From the NCBI GenBank assembly GCA_947498785.1, contig CANMLS010000037.1:1-60807 (forward strand): a DNA stretch of 60,807 nucleotides. The letters are read 5' to 3'. The notes beneath the pieces are model-generated. The model saw only the letters and a program-made list of their open reading frames with translations. It made no database searches and had not been told where the DNA came from. Shown here piece by piece: positions 8,422 to 16,299 of this stretch. Origin of the DNA: an uncultured Aquimarina sp. GTDB lineage: Bacteria > Bacteroidota > Bacteroidia > Flavobacteriales > Flavobacteriaceae. The position numbers and the translations under genes are program-made. Within the stretch, counting starts at the first letter, position 1. Every line of letters begins with the position of its first letter.

Positions 8422-10749
8422 ATGTTACACTTAAAAGAAATAGTAAATAATAAGACTAACACCTTTGCAGAATGGGCTGCCCAACAAGAAAAAGAAAAGA
8501 GAGCAGGTGTGGGTAATTTTATTACCTTGGTAAATTGTGGTACTACCGATGTGGAGGAAAAAGTTACGAGTGAGGTCGAGAAAATAGAAGTTTTAGATGC
8601 GTCAGGAAAAAAATTAGACTTTTTAAAAAAGTTTAATGCAGAAAAAGCTGTGCCAGCACAAGAAGAAATTACATATAAAATCACTTTAAAAAATGATGAT
8701 CCAGAAGTCTTAAAAAAAGATGTCAAAGCTATAAAGTATTGTTTCTGGCTAGAAGATCCCAAGGGAAATAAGGTATCTATAGATAGTGCTTCAAAAACCA
8801 TACTATGTAACAATAAAGGTAATGAAGCAAGTACAGATACGCCTCAAGACCTGTTTGAGGTTAAGGAAACCGAAACGCTGACAAAAAACTTAGAAAAAGC
8901 ATTTTATTATGCTAAACGCACACAAACAGATACCGAGAGTATCTTAAAAATAAAATTTTCAAAGTGGTTAGACGGTTATAAGTTAAGAGTAGAATTTTAT
9001 TTTTGTACCATAAAAGCAGATGGAGGCGATACCACAATATCACGTTTTATAGCCTCCCAACCAGAAATTGTAGACGGCTACTGGCTTAATGCCGAAGGCA
9101 AAAAAATACTACAAACAGGATACAAACAAGACATCTATTTGTACCTTAAAACACTAGGGTTAAAAGATCAGGAACTTATGGTAAACGTTTATGATAAAGA
9201 CTATTACCCTACTCCAAACCAGCCTACTATATATTATGGAAGAGCTGCCAAAGATGACCTAATAGAATGGAAAAACAATACGGTAAAGATCGAAGGTCGT
9301 GATACGATAAAACAATTTAAGGTAGGCAATAAAATACGGTATGAGAATGCCACAGCAGACGAAGACCAGGAATATAAGACATGGTATGACAATGCGATTT
9401 CTCAGGATCATTTTTTTGCTATAATAGACCCTACTCAAAAAAATAGCGAAGACCTTGAGTTATACATACATTTTCCCGATTGGAAAACTATAAAACTACC
9501 CGCAGACAACGAGTATGCCAAGCTGGGACTCACCACCAAAGAGCGCATTGCCGATGCTTTTTTTGCTAAAATAGAGAAAGAAGAAGTGCTAGCAGATGCT
9601 CCTAATAAACCTATATACTACAAAGACAAAAAAACGGGAAAGCAAAAAAAATCCTCTAAAACTAAACCAGCAAAAGCCGAAGTACCGTATTACAAAAAAA
9701 TAGACAATGGTGTATTAGGCCAAAAAGTACAATTGGTAGCGGCCTGCGCCAATCTAGAAGGCAAAAAAGTAATATTTAAGATTTATGAAAAAGAACCTTT
9801 GTTGGTAGAAAAAGATACAGTTATGACTGTTTTAGATATAGATGGTAAAGAAGTAAAAGAGATTAAAGCCAAAGTAAAAGATGGCTATGCAGTAGCAAAA
9901 ATAGAATTGAAACATAAAAAGAAACAAGAAGACAATAAAGACTGGTTAGATAAGTTAAAAAATGGATTTTATGATAAAAAAGGCAAAACAGCCAACTTAT
10001 TTATTACAGTAACCTGCACAGGAGAAGTCGAACATAAAGAAACGTTTTTAAAAGATAGCAGTTTTAACATGATCGGTAACAACTGGCATGAACCTGTAGA
10101 TGATCCGCAGATTGCTATGTATACACAAGGAGGGCACAATAATCCTCAAAATAACACTTATGGCACTGCCAGAGGCTATACACATGCTGGTCTGGATCTT
10201 TTTGCATTAGAGGGTTCAAATGTCTATGCTTGCTTAGACGGAGAAGTTTTAAAAGTCCAAGAATGGACTAGAAAAAGTGGAAAAAGTGGTTATGGGCATA
10301 ATATTATACTAAAAGTAGATAATGCTCAAGAGGTGAGAAATAGAAGAAGAGAATATACCCTCCCATATTCTACTGACAAGAAACAAGCTAATAGTTTTAA
10401 TCCTGATTCTGATATTTATCTTTTACGGTATGCACATTTAGAAGATGTGTTAGTAAAGGTAGGAGATAAAGTTAGTGCTGGAAAAATCATTGGAAAAACA
10501 GGAATTTCAGGAGTTATTGCAGGGACAAGTGATCCTCATCTGCATTTTAATATATATAGTGATAAAAGAAACGATGCATATTTAGTTAATCCAGCTTACT
10601 ATGTTTATTGGAAAGAAATAAATGATTTAACTGATGAAGATAAAAAAATACAGGAAAAAAGAAAAAAGAAATACCCAACAGAAGCCTTAAGGAAAAAGAA
10701 TGCAAATCCTGCTCCAAAAATATCTTTGAAAGACCCAAAAAGAACTTAA
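8422..10749 (+). CDS. Full-length T6SS effector: multi-module stalk plus M23 endopeptidase
   Basis: A 775-residue protein without a signal peptide. Residues 1-430 are a delivery/stalk region with beta-rich modules, including a Y-W-L-N-A-E-G module also present in the PAAR-like protein. Residues ~415-520 form a module with QLVAACANLEGKK and FKIYEKE that recurs, without the N-terminus, in four orphan cassettes downstream. The C-terminus is an M23 (LytM) zinc peptidase: H588-A-G-L-D592 gives the HxxxD ligands, the M23 GD-x-V-x-A-G-x-x-I-G-x-T-G strand follows, then H706-L-H708 supplies the HxH. M23 enzymes cut peptidoglycan cross-bridges. The tail (about 735-775) is rich in Lys and Arg. A lipoprotein gene starts 10 bp downstream. 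Confidence 0.88.
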   Translation: MLHLKEIVNNKTNTFAEWAAQQEKEKRAGVGNFITLVNCGTTDVEEKVTSEVEKIEVLDASGKKLDFLKKFNAEKAVPAQEEITYKITLKNDDPEVLKKDVKAIKYCFWLEDPKGNKVSIDSASKTILCNNKGNEASTDTPQDLFEVKETETLTKNLEKAFYYAKRTQTDTESILKIKFSKWLDGYKLRVEFYFCTIKADGGDTTISRFIASQPEIVDGYWLNAEGKKILQTGYKQDIYLYLKTLGLKDQELMVNVYDKDYYPTPNQPTIYYGRAAKDDLIEWKNNTVKIEGRDTIKQFKVGNKIRYENATADEDQEYKTWYDNAISQDHFFAIIDPTQKNSEDLELYIHFPDWKTIKLPADNEYAKLGLTTKERIADAFFAKIEKEEVLADAPNKPIYYKDKKTGKQKKSSKTKPAKAEVPYYKKIDNGVLGQKVQLVAACANLEGKKVIFKIYEKEPLLVEKDTVMTVLDIDGKEVKEIKAKVKDGYAVAKIELKHKKKQEDNKDWLDKLKNGFYDKKGKTANLFITVTCTGEVEHKETFLKDSSFNMIGNNWHEPVDDPQIAMYTQGGHNNPQNNTYGTARGYTHAGLDLFALEGSNVYACLDGEVLKVQEWTRKSGKSGYGHNIILKVDNAQEVRNRRREYTLPYSTDKKQANSFNPDSDIYLLRYAHLEDVLVKVGDKVSAGKIIGKTGISGVIAGTSDPHLHFNIYSDKRNDAYLVNPAYYVYWKEINDLTDEDKKIQEKRKKKYPTEALRKKNANPAPKISLKDPKRT
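9805..9921 (+). repeat. Shared cassette module, copy 1 (in full-length effector)
   Basis: This 117-bp stretch differs at only two positions from 11484-11600 (a T/C in the Val/Ala codon after AAAGATACAG, and GCC/GTC). It encodes the EKDT...LDIDGKEVKEIK part of the conserved module. Such identity between separate genes indicates recent duplication or gene conversion and offers a substrate for recombination. Confidence 0.9.
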
Positions 10750-10759
10750 TTATAATTCA

Positions 10760-11380
10760 ATGAAATATTATTTATTTATTTATTTATTTATTTATTCACT
10801 TAATAGCTGTAAAGACGCTACTACTTCTACTAAAGTTATTGAAGAGGTTGTTATAGAGGATTCTCTAACCAGTATTAATACGCTAAGTAAAGAATATGCT
10901 AGGCAAAATATAATACAATACGATACTTTATCAATAGAACAAGCGAAATTTAACAACAAACCTCTTTATTACAAACATTTAAGCCTTATTAAAACGAAGA
11001 TAGACTCTACTAAAAACCATAATTGGGAATGTGGAAACCCTTTTGGTTGGGAAGGTGAAATACTTGAAAGTAAATATATTAATGGGGCAGAATATGTCTC
11101 AAATAATGATACTGATGAAGGGTTTTTAATAGCAGCAGAATTAGGAAAAGATGATAATTTTCTGACATTATATATTGACAGCAAAATCATAAAAATAACT
11201 AATGAAACCAATGTTAATGAGATTGAAGAGTTATTTCCTAATTCAGAAACAATTAAATTACCTAATAATTTTTATACTCGTATTAGTTTTAATAGAACTG
11301 TACCTGAAAATTCATGGGCATTTTATTATAATAACAAAGGGAATTTAATAAGATTTGAATTGTATTGGTTGTTGTGTTAG
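10760..11380 (+). CDS. Lipoprotein, candidate immunity for the M23 effector
   Basis: A 206-residue lipoprotein (SLNSC lipobox, Cys17) starting 10 bp after the M23 effector stop. The mature domain is unrecognised. Its signal peptide (YYLFIYLFIYSL) is encoded mostly by a tetranucleotide repeat, (ATTT)6. A change in copy number there would shift the frame right after the start codon, so expression could be switchable. Anchoring in the periplasm fits immunity to a peptidoglycan-cutting enzyme. It is not detectably similar to the lipoprotein at 18114, although the two adjacent M23 domains are close relatives. Confidence 0.75.
   Translation: MKYYLFIYLFIYSLNSCKDATTSTKVIEEVVIEDSLTSINTLSKEYARQNIIQYDTLSIEQAKFNNKPLYYKHLSLIKTKIDSTKNHNWECGNPFGWEGEILESKYINGAEYVSNNDTDEGFLIAAELGKDDNFLTLYIDSKIIKITNETNVNEIEELFPNSETIKLPNNFYTRISFNRTVPENSWAFYYNNKGNLIRFELYWLLC
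10770..10796 (+). repeat. (ATTT)6 tetranucleotide tract inside a signal peptide
   Basis: Six uninterrupted ATTT units plus ATT directly follow the first three codons of the lipoprotein gene at 10760. The unit length is not a multiple of three, so gain or loss of one unit would abolish translation. Shorter broken versions of the same motif occur at the start of the lipoprotein genes at 12686 and 18114. Confidence 0.85.
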
Positions 11381-11402
11381 TATTATAAAATAAAAAGCAT
11401 AA

Positions 11403-11882
11403 TTCCTAGCTGCCTGCCCCAATCTGGATGGTAAAAAAGTGTTCTTTAAAATTTATGAAAAAGAGACTTCACTTACTAATTTAGTAGAAAAAGATACAGC
11501 TATGACTGTTTTAGATATAGATGGTAAAGAAGTAAAAGAGATTAAAGTCAAAGTAAAAGATGGCTATGCAGTAGCAAAAATAGAATTGAAACATAAAAAG
11601 GAAGATGATGACAATGAAGATTGGGCCAAACTATTGTTTCCAGATACAGTAAAAGAAAAAAAGGATATAAAAACTTCAGAGCTTTATCTTAAAGTTTCTT
11701 GTAAAGGGGAAATAGATCATAAAAAAGAGTTTCTGAAAACTACTTGTTTTAAACTTTCTACAAATACTTGCGGTTGTAAAAAATGTATTAATTATCAAGA
11801 TGTAAAACCAAATCCTGTTTTAAATCATCAAACATATAAAAACAAAAATAGTTTTATCAAAATAATTAAAACTTATGAATAA
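11403..11882 (+). CDS. Orphan C-terminal cassette 1: shared module with truncated toxin end
   Basis: The frame opens at a stop around 11400 and begins directly with F-L-A-A-C-P-N-L-D-G-K-K, the conserved module of the 8422-10749 effector. No ATG is available: the first possible initiator is the GTG of the module's own Val codon at 11439, so it is probably not translated alone. After the module and a YLKVSCKGEIDHKKEFLK strand it carries only ~45 specific residues with a C-G-C-K-K-C motif and then stops. Such cysteine motifs usually precede a catalytic domain, so the toxin domain seems deleted. Its stop overlaps the lipoprotein gene starting at 11875. Confidence 0.75.
   Translation, partial: FLAACPNLDGKKVFFKIYEKETSLTNLVEKDTAMTVLDIDGKEVKEIKVKVKDGYAVAKIELKHKKEDDDNEDWAKLLFPDTVKEKKDIKTSELYLKVSCKGEIDHKKEFLKTTCFKLSTNTCGCKKCINYQDVKPNPVLNHQTYKNKNSFIKIIKTYE
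11484..11600 (+). repeat. Shared cassette module, copy 2 (orphan cassette 1)
   Basis: 117 bp matching 9805-9921 with two substitutions, at a constant offset of 1679 bp. The flanking sequence diverges on both sides: the upstream segment encodes SLTNLVEK instead of PLLVEK, and the downstream one KEDDDNED instead of KKQEDNKD. This gives sharp edges typical of recombination or gene conversion. Confidence 0.9.
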
Positions 11883-12599
11883 TATTTTCATTTCAATAGT
11901 TTCGCTTGTACTATTTATTTTTTCTTGCTCTCAGAAGAGTAGTTTAATTAAGTCTAACGTTAGCAATGAATATGAATATCAATCAATCAATCGATAGATA
12001 GTTTATTTTTTAAAGCACCTAATGTTTTTTCACATAAAGATTGGGTATTATCTGATGATATTCAAGGGAACGTTTTAAGAATTATGGATGGAGAAGATGC
12101 TAAAGACCTTTTTTGGGCAAATAATCCTAATCTCATGCATCTAAAAGTTCTAGCAAAAGGGAAACTCATAAATGCTAAAGGTAAAAACCCTAAAGAAGCA
12201 GGTTTTTATGGAAAATGGTTTTTTTACGGCGATGGGGATATGGGGATAAACGAAATAGGTTATTTTAAGAATGGAATTAAGGATAGTGTATGGTATACTA
12301 ATTATGAAGATTCATTTCCTAGGATTAAGTATTATAGTAAAGGAGTCAAAACTAATTCTAAAGGCGATTTTAGAATTAAAATTAAGGATTCATTAGTTGC
12401 TAAAGGTAAGGAAATTAGTAAAATAGGCATACCAAAAGGCACTTGGACTTTTTATTATTCTGAAGAATTTAAATCCGAAAGACAATTTCTTTTAGAGAAA
12501 GATTCTGTAATAGTAAAATTCAAAAATATTGATCGTAGCAGTGGAGAAATAATCGAAAAAGGAGAATTCAAAGAATATTTCGAAGACCATGATTATTAA
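11875..12599 (+). pseudogene. Frameshifted lipoprotein, candidate immunity, possibly phase-variable
   Basis: An ATG at 11875, overlapping the cassette stop, starts a good lipoprotein signal (FIFSC lipobox, Cys at residue 18) but runs into a TAG at about 11996, just after an (ATCA)3 tract. The neighbouring frame stays open from there through 12599 as 'SIDSLFFKAPNVF...' and ends in MORN/YwqK-like repeats (G-F-Y-G-K-W-F-F-Y, then G-T-W-T-F-Y-Y). One extra ATCA unit would join both parts into a single ~240-residue lipoprotein without internal stops. As it stands, the segment 12084-12599 could at most be made from an internal ATG without a signal peptide. Confidence 0.75.
11978..11992 (+). repeat. 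(ATCA)3ATC tract at the frameshift point
   Basis: Three ATCA units plus ATC, followed by GATAGATAG. The tract sits exactly where the lipoprotein reading frame is lost. Adding one unit (+4) or removing two (-8) restores the frame, which makes slipped-strand loss of a unit the simplest explanation for the break. Confidence 0.85.
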
Positions 12600-12685
12600 A
12601 AATAAATAAGTAATATAAAATCAGAAAAATATCAATAAAAAATCCGAAAAGACTTAAAATCCGGTAAACTATTATAATCTTTGAT

Positions 12686-13315
12686 ATGAAAAATTACTTA
12701 TTTATTTCTTTATTTATAGGGTGTAAAAACACATCTAATGTTGACAGTGTTCAAGAAATAAATTCTTCAAAAACCCAAATAAAGCAAGCTGAAAATTATA
12801 GTTTACAAGTAAAAGACTCTTTAAAAGTACAAAGTGGAAAATCAGACTCCAATACAATAGACTCTTTAAAAATAGGTGCTACATTTTACAACTATAAAGC
12901 CTTTAAAGGTTATAGATTTATAGAAACAGAGCCCTATGAATTTATTTCTGTTAAATCAGACATGAGGTCAACTCAACTCATGGCATATCAAAAAAAAGAC
13001 AGTAAATATCTTGTCCTAGTAACAGCTTCAGGAATGGTAGAAAGTGTTGATTACAATTGGCAAATAATAGAAAAGAAAATTGAAGATATAGTTGTTTTTT
13101 CAAATAAACTTGAAATTTGTTGGCATATAACGAGATATAACAAACAAACAAATTCTTACGATACGCAAGGTATAGGAATTGGCAAACAAATTAAAGAGTT
13201 AAAAGGAAGCATTGTATATTCAAAAGAAAAAATACTTATTACAGATTATGAAAATGGAAAAATAAAAGCCATTAACGATAGTGCCAATACTTTTATGTGT
13301 ACAGATGGGCTTTAA
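12686..13315 (+). CDS. Lipoprotein, candidate orphan immunity protein
   Basis: A 209-residue protein with a very short N-terminal hydrophobic segment (MKNYLFISLFIGC; Cys13 as lipobox Cys). The mature part is clearly paralogous to the lipoprotein at 18114: both contain DSNTIDS followed by K-I-G-A-x-F-Y and E-x-E-P-Y-E-F-I, and both end in a Cys-x-D-G motif. The 18114 protein follows an M23 cassette, but no M23 toxin precedes this gene. It therefore looks like an immunity gene left over after its toxin was lost. It is preceded by ~85 bp of AT-rich non-coding DNA. Confidence 0.75.
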   Translation: MKNYLFISLFIGCKNTSNVDSVQEINSSKTQIKQAENYSLQVKDSLKVQSGKSDSNTIDSLKIGATFYNYKAFKGYRFIETEPYEFISVKSDMRSTQLMAYQKKDSKYLVLVTASGMVESVDYNWQIIEKKIEDIVVFSNKLEICWHITRYNKQTNSYDTQGIGIGKQIKELKGSIVYSKEKILITDYENGKIKAINDSANTFMCTDGL

Positions 13316-13385
13316 TTTTTATTAATGTCTTCTAAAATAACAATTAATAATTGATACGTTTTTTCACCAAAACCGAAACAGAAAA

Positions 13386-14639
13386 GTACAAGCCGATTCA
13401 CCCAAAACCAAAGACAAAAAAGGCAACACAAAACTACCCAAAAAAGCCAATATACCCTATTATAAAAAAACAGACAACGGAGTATTGGGTCAAAAAATAC
13501 AACTTGTAGCCGCCTGCGCCAATCTGGAGGGTAAAAAAGTAACGTTTAAGATTTATGAAAAAGAGACATCGCCCACCAATTTGGTAGAAAAAGACACAGC
13601 ACTCCCTGTATTAGACAAAGATGGTAATGAAGTAAAAGAAATCCAAGCTGAAGTAAAAGACGGGTATGCAATTGCAGAGATAGCCTTTCAAAAAGTAGAT
13701 ACTGCAAAATACGACGAGTGGGACAGAAAACTAGATCCAGACCAAGGGGATTTAAAAACCACCAACCTATTTATAAAAGTAAGCTGTATTGGTGATGATA
13801 TCAAGATTACCGACCAATGCTTTTTGGAAGATAAAAATGAAGGGTTTGAGTTGAAGGCTGCTGTTATAGTTTACAATATTTATCATGATCATAAAATAAA
13901 AAGACAAGATTGCAATAATCCTAAAAAAGCAAGATATTATTATTATGAAAGCACTGGCAAACAGCATTTCATAGGTAAAACAAAAGTCCATTCAACTAAA
14001 AGGCATCTTAAAAAAAATGTATTATCTAAAAAGAAAGGTGATGATACATTATTAGCTTATTCAAAAGATATTCAATCGTATAGCTCGGGTAGTGTGAAAT
14101 TTAAGTTCGCTTCATGGAATAGTGACTCTGGACGCTGGTATATTAATCCAAATTGTCTTGCAGGACTATTGGGAGCTATGATTAAAGAAAGTATTGAAGA
14201 TCTAGGTTTTAATGGTTTTAGTATTAAAAATGGGAATACAGCAGGAGGAAGTAGTTCACATATTAATGGCGAAAAGGGAGATTTAAGATACCTGAGCACT
14301 ACTATTAATGATAATGCACCTGCCATTCATTTATTTACTAATCAGGCTACTAAAATCCAAAATCCTAATTTTGATTATAGCAGGCAAGAGAAATTTAATG
14401 AAGCCCTGTATAATTTTGGATGGGGAAGAACTACAAAAATGTACTCTGAAAACTTTTACATTGAGGAAGAAAAAGAGTATGTTAATCCTAAAACTAAAAA
14501 AAAGGAGATTAAAAAAGAAAAGGTGAAAAAATTACTATCACATTGTGATCATAAAATGAAACTAGGAGAAAATGGATTCAGACATTATCATCATATTCAT
14601 TTAACTGGGTTTGACCATTCAATAATCAAGAAAAAATGA
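13386..14639 (+). CDS. Orphan C-terminal cassette 2: shared module plus M15-type peptidase domain
   Basis: Homology to the full-length effector starts earlier here than in the other cassettes, at a V-Q-A-D-S-P-K-T-K linker that matches V-L-A-D-A-P-N-K, and continues through IPYYKKTDNGVLGQKIQLV. The first usable initiator is a TTG at 13485 inside this homology, so translation is doubtful. The C-terminal region (from about 13850) has S-S-H-I-N-G-E-K-G-D (His codon 14259, Asp codon 14280), which fits the M15 zinc-peptidase pattern SxHxxGxAxD. It ends with H-H-I-H (codons 14592-14600) as the expected HxH. M15 enzymes are D,D- or L,D-peptidases acting on peptidoglycan stems. The stop overlaps the next lipoprotein start by 4 bp. 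Confidence 0.78.
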   Translation, partial: VQADSPKTKDKKGNTKLPKKANIPYYKKTDNGVLGQKIQLVAACANLEGKKVTFKIYEKETSPTNLVEKDTALPVLDKDGNEVKEIQAEVKDGYAIAEIAFQKVDTAKYDEWDRKLDPDQGDLKTTNLFIKVSCIGDDIKITDQCFLEDKNEGFELKAAVIVYNIYHDHKIKRQDCNNPKKARYYYYESTGKQHFIGKTKVHSTKRHLKKNVLSKKKGDDTLLAYSKDIQSYSSGSVKFKFASWNSDSGRWYINPNCLAGLLGAMIKESIEDLGFNGFSIKNGNTAGGSSSHINGEKGDLRYLSTTINDNAPAIHLFTNQATKIQNPNFDYSRQEKFNEALYNFGWGRTTKMYSENFYIEEEKEYVNPKTKKKEIKKEKVKKLLSHCDHKMKLGENGFRHYHHIHLTGFDHSIIKKK

Positions 14640-15412
14640 GAATAATATCTATTTTACTTTTGTGCGCAATCACTTTTAGCTGTAAAACAAAAGAGGCAAA
14701 AAGAACTATATCTACAAAAACATACGCCAATAAAACAAAAGAAGTCTTTGTTCAAGAAAAACTATATCATATTGATTCTATTTTAAAGAAACTTACTTCG
14801 ATAAACTTACCCTACTCAAGTAAGCATATTTTATCAAAAGTTAAATATTATGATAGTATAGGAGGTTTTTTTATAGATACAACTTTTACTAAAATTAGTG
14901 TTTCTAAACTTTTTAGTTATGTAGATAATAAAAAGCCAATGTTAATTGTGAATAAAGATGTTTTAAATGTAAATATTAACAAACAAAAATCCAATATAAT
15001 CGATGTTGATGGAACCATATTCGCATATGGTAATAAAGATGATTATAATTATAATATAGCATCACAGATTGTATTTCCTGTTTTTAAAAAAGAGTTTAAA
15101 GATTTTAATTTAATTGGTAGCTATTCACAATATTTTGGAGAAAATGGTATACCTGGCGTGTTTTTTATTTTAACTAGTTTTGATAAAAGAGGAAACCAAT
15201 TAGACTATTTGATTGTATTCAATCGATTTTCGTGGGAAACCGTATTAGAAAAAGACTTTAATATAGAAAAGAATTTTAATATAAAGATAACTAAAAAAGT
15301 TATAGATTATTTTGATGGAGACTTGGAAAGAGAGAGAGAAACTCCACTAATAACTAAAAGAACTGAGAATTATATTTTAAATGAAAGAGGTATGTTTACC
15401 ATTGTAAAGTAA
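14636..15412 (+). CDS. Lipoprotein, candidate immunity for the M15-type cassette
   Basis: A 258-residue lipoprotein (TFSC lipobox, Cys16) whose ATG overlaps the cassette stop (ATGA). The mature domain shows alternating strands and helices, but I recognise no family. The strict coupling to the M15-like toxin end and the periplasmic location support an immunity role by analogy with the other cassette pairs. Its DNA is more AT-rich than the conserved module that follows it, a usual mark of exchanged toxin/immunity pairs. Confidence 0.72.
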   Translation: MRIISILLLCAITFSCKTKEAKRTISTKTYANKTKEVFVQEKLYHIDSILKKLTSINLPYSSKHILSKVKYYDSIGGFFIDTTFTKISVSKLFSYVDNKKPMLIVNKDVLNVNINKQKSNIIDVDGTIFAYGNKDDYNYNIASQIVFPVFKKEFKDFNLIGSYSQYFGENGIPGVFFILTSFDKRGNQLDYLIVFNRFSWETVLEKDFNIEKNFNIKITKKVIDYFDGDLERERETPLITKRTENYILNERGMFTIVK

Positions 15413-15425
15413 GAGATAGAAATAT

Positions 15426-16295
15426 ATCATTGACTCAAAAATACAACTCGTAGCGGCCTGTGCTAATCTAGAAGGCAAAAAAGTGTTCTTCAAAATTTAT
15501 GAAAAAGAACATTTGCTGGAAGAAAAAGATACAGCACTCCCTGTATTAGATAAAGATGGTAAAGCAGTAAAAGAAATCAAAGCCGAGGTAAAAGATGGAT
15601 ATGCGGTTGCAGAGATACAATTAAAGCATAAAAATGAAGATACCTTTAAAAAATGGAAAAAAACCTTAAGAAAAGATCAAGATACTTATATAAGTGATAA
15701 CTTATTTATCTCTTTAACTTGTAAGGGGGATGATTTGGTTCATTCAAAACAGTTTTTAAAAGAAAATAGTTTTAGTCTTAATGCATGTAAATGGCATGAT
15801 CCACTAGATATAATGGTATATAGAGGTTGGTATGGTCCTAGTTCAAATAGATGGGAACCAAAAAGTAGTGCATATCTTAAAAGTACTACAGCTCGTAATA
15901 GCGGAAAACATGAAGGATTAGATTTATATGCACCTATAGGAACCACTACTTATGCTTGTGTGGATGGTGAAGTATATTTGAATTATTTTTCTAGTACTTA
16001 TGGAAATTGTTTTGGAATCAAAAGTACTTATTATGACAAGCTATTATACTTTTTTTATGCTCATTTAGATAAGAAACCAAACTTTAAAATAGGTGATAAA
16101 GTAAAAGCTGGTAAACAGGTTGGAGTAACAGGAGTAACAGGAAATGCTAATAAAACAGATTCAAAGAAAAATCATTTACATTTTGAAGTAAGAGATACTA
16201 ATGCGACAACAGGAGGAAGAATTGACCCCTTGAAAACTATTACAGAATTAAATGATAATATAGAGACTAACCCAACACAAGGAAATCAAAATTAA
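15426..16295 (+). CDS. Orphan C-terminal cassette 3: shared module plus M23 endopeptidase
   Basis: The open frame begins right after the previous gene with I-I-D-S-K-I-Q-L-V-A-A-C and has no ATG before the module; the GTG at 15483 is the module's Val codon. The C-terminal domain is M23: H-E-G-L-D (His codon 15909) gives HxxxD, Y-A-H-L-D and G-D-K-V-K-A-G-K follow, and N-H-L-H-F (codons 16173-16181) supplies the HxH. It is shorter than and clearly different from the M23 domains at 10.2 and 17.6 kb, lacking the N-N-W-H-E-P-V-D-D-P entry segment and having A-C-K-W-H-D-P-L-D instead. A peptidoglycan endopeptidase activity is expected if it is ever joined to a translated N-terminus. Confidence 0.8.
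   Translation: MIDSKIQLVAACANLEGKKVFFKIYEKEHLLEEKDTALPVLDKDGKAVKEIKAEVKDGYAVAEIQLKHKNEDTFKKWKKTLRKDQDTYISDNLFISLTCKGDDLVHSKQFLKENSFSLNACKWHDPLDIMVYRGWYGPSSNRWEPKSSAYLKSTTARNSGKHEGLDLYAPIGTTTYACVDGEVYLNYFSSTYGNCFGIKSTYYDKLLYFFYAHLDKKPNFKIGDKVKAGKQVGVTGVTGNANKTDSKKNHLHFEVRDTNATTGGRIDPLKTITELNDNIETNPTQGNQN
15443..15634 (+). repeat. Shared cassette module, copy 3
   Basis: A 192-bp direct repeat of 17127-17318 with a single base difference (CTG/TTG Leu codon near 15515). It begins just upstream of the codons for Q-L-V-A-A-C and ends within the K-H-K-K codons. Confidence 0.93.
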
Positions 16296-16299
16296 AAAT

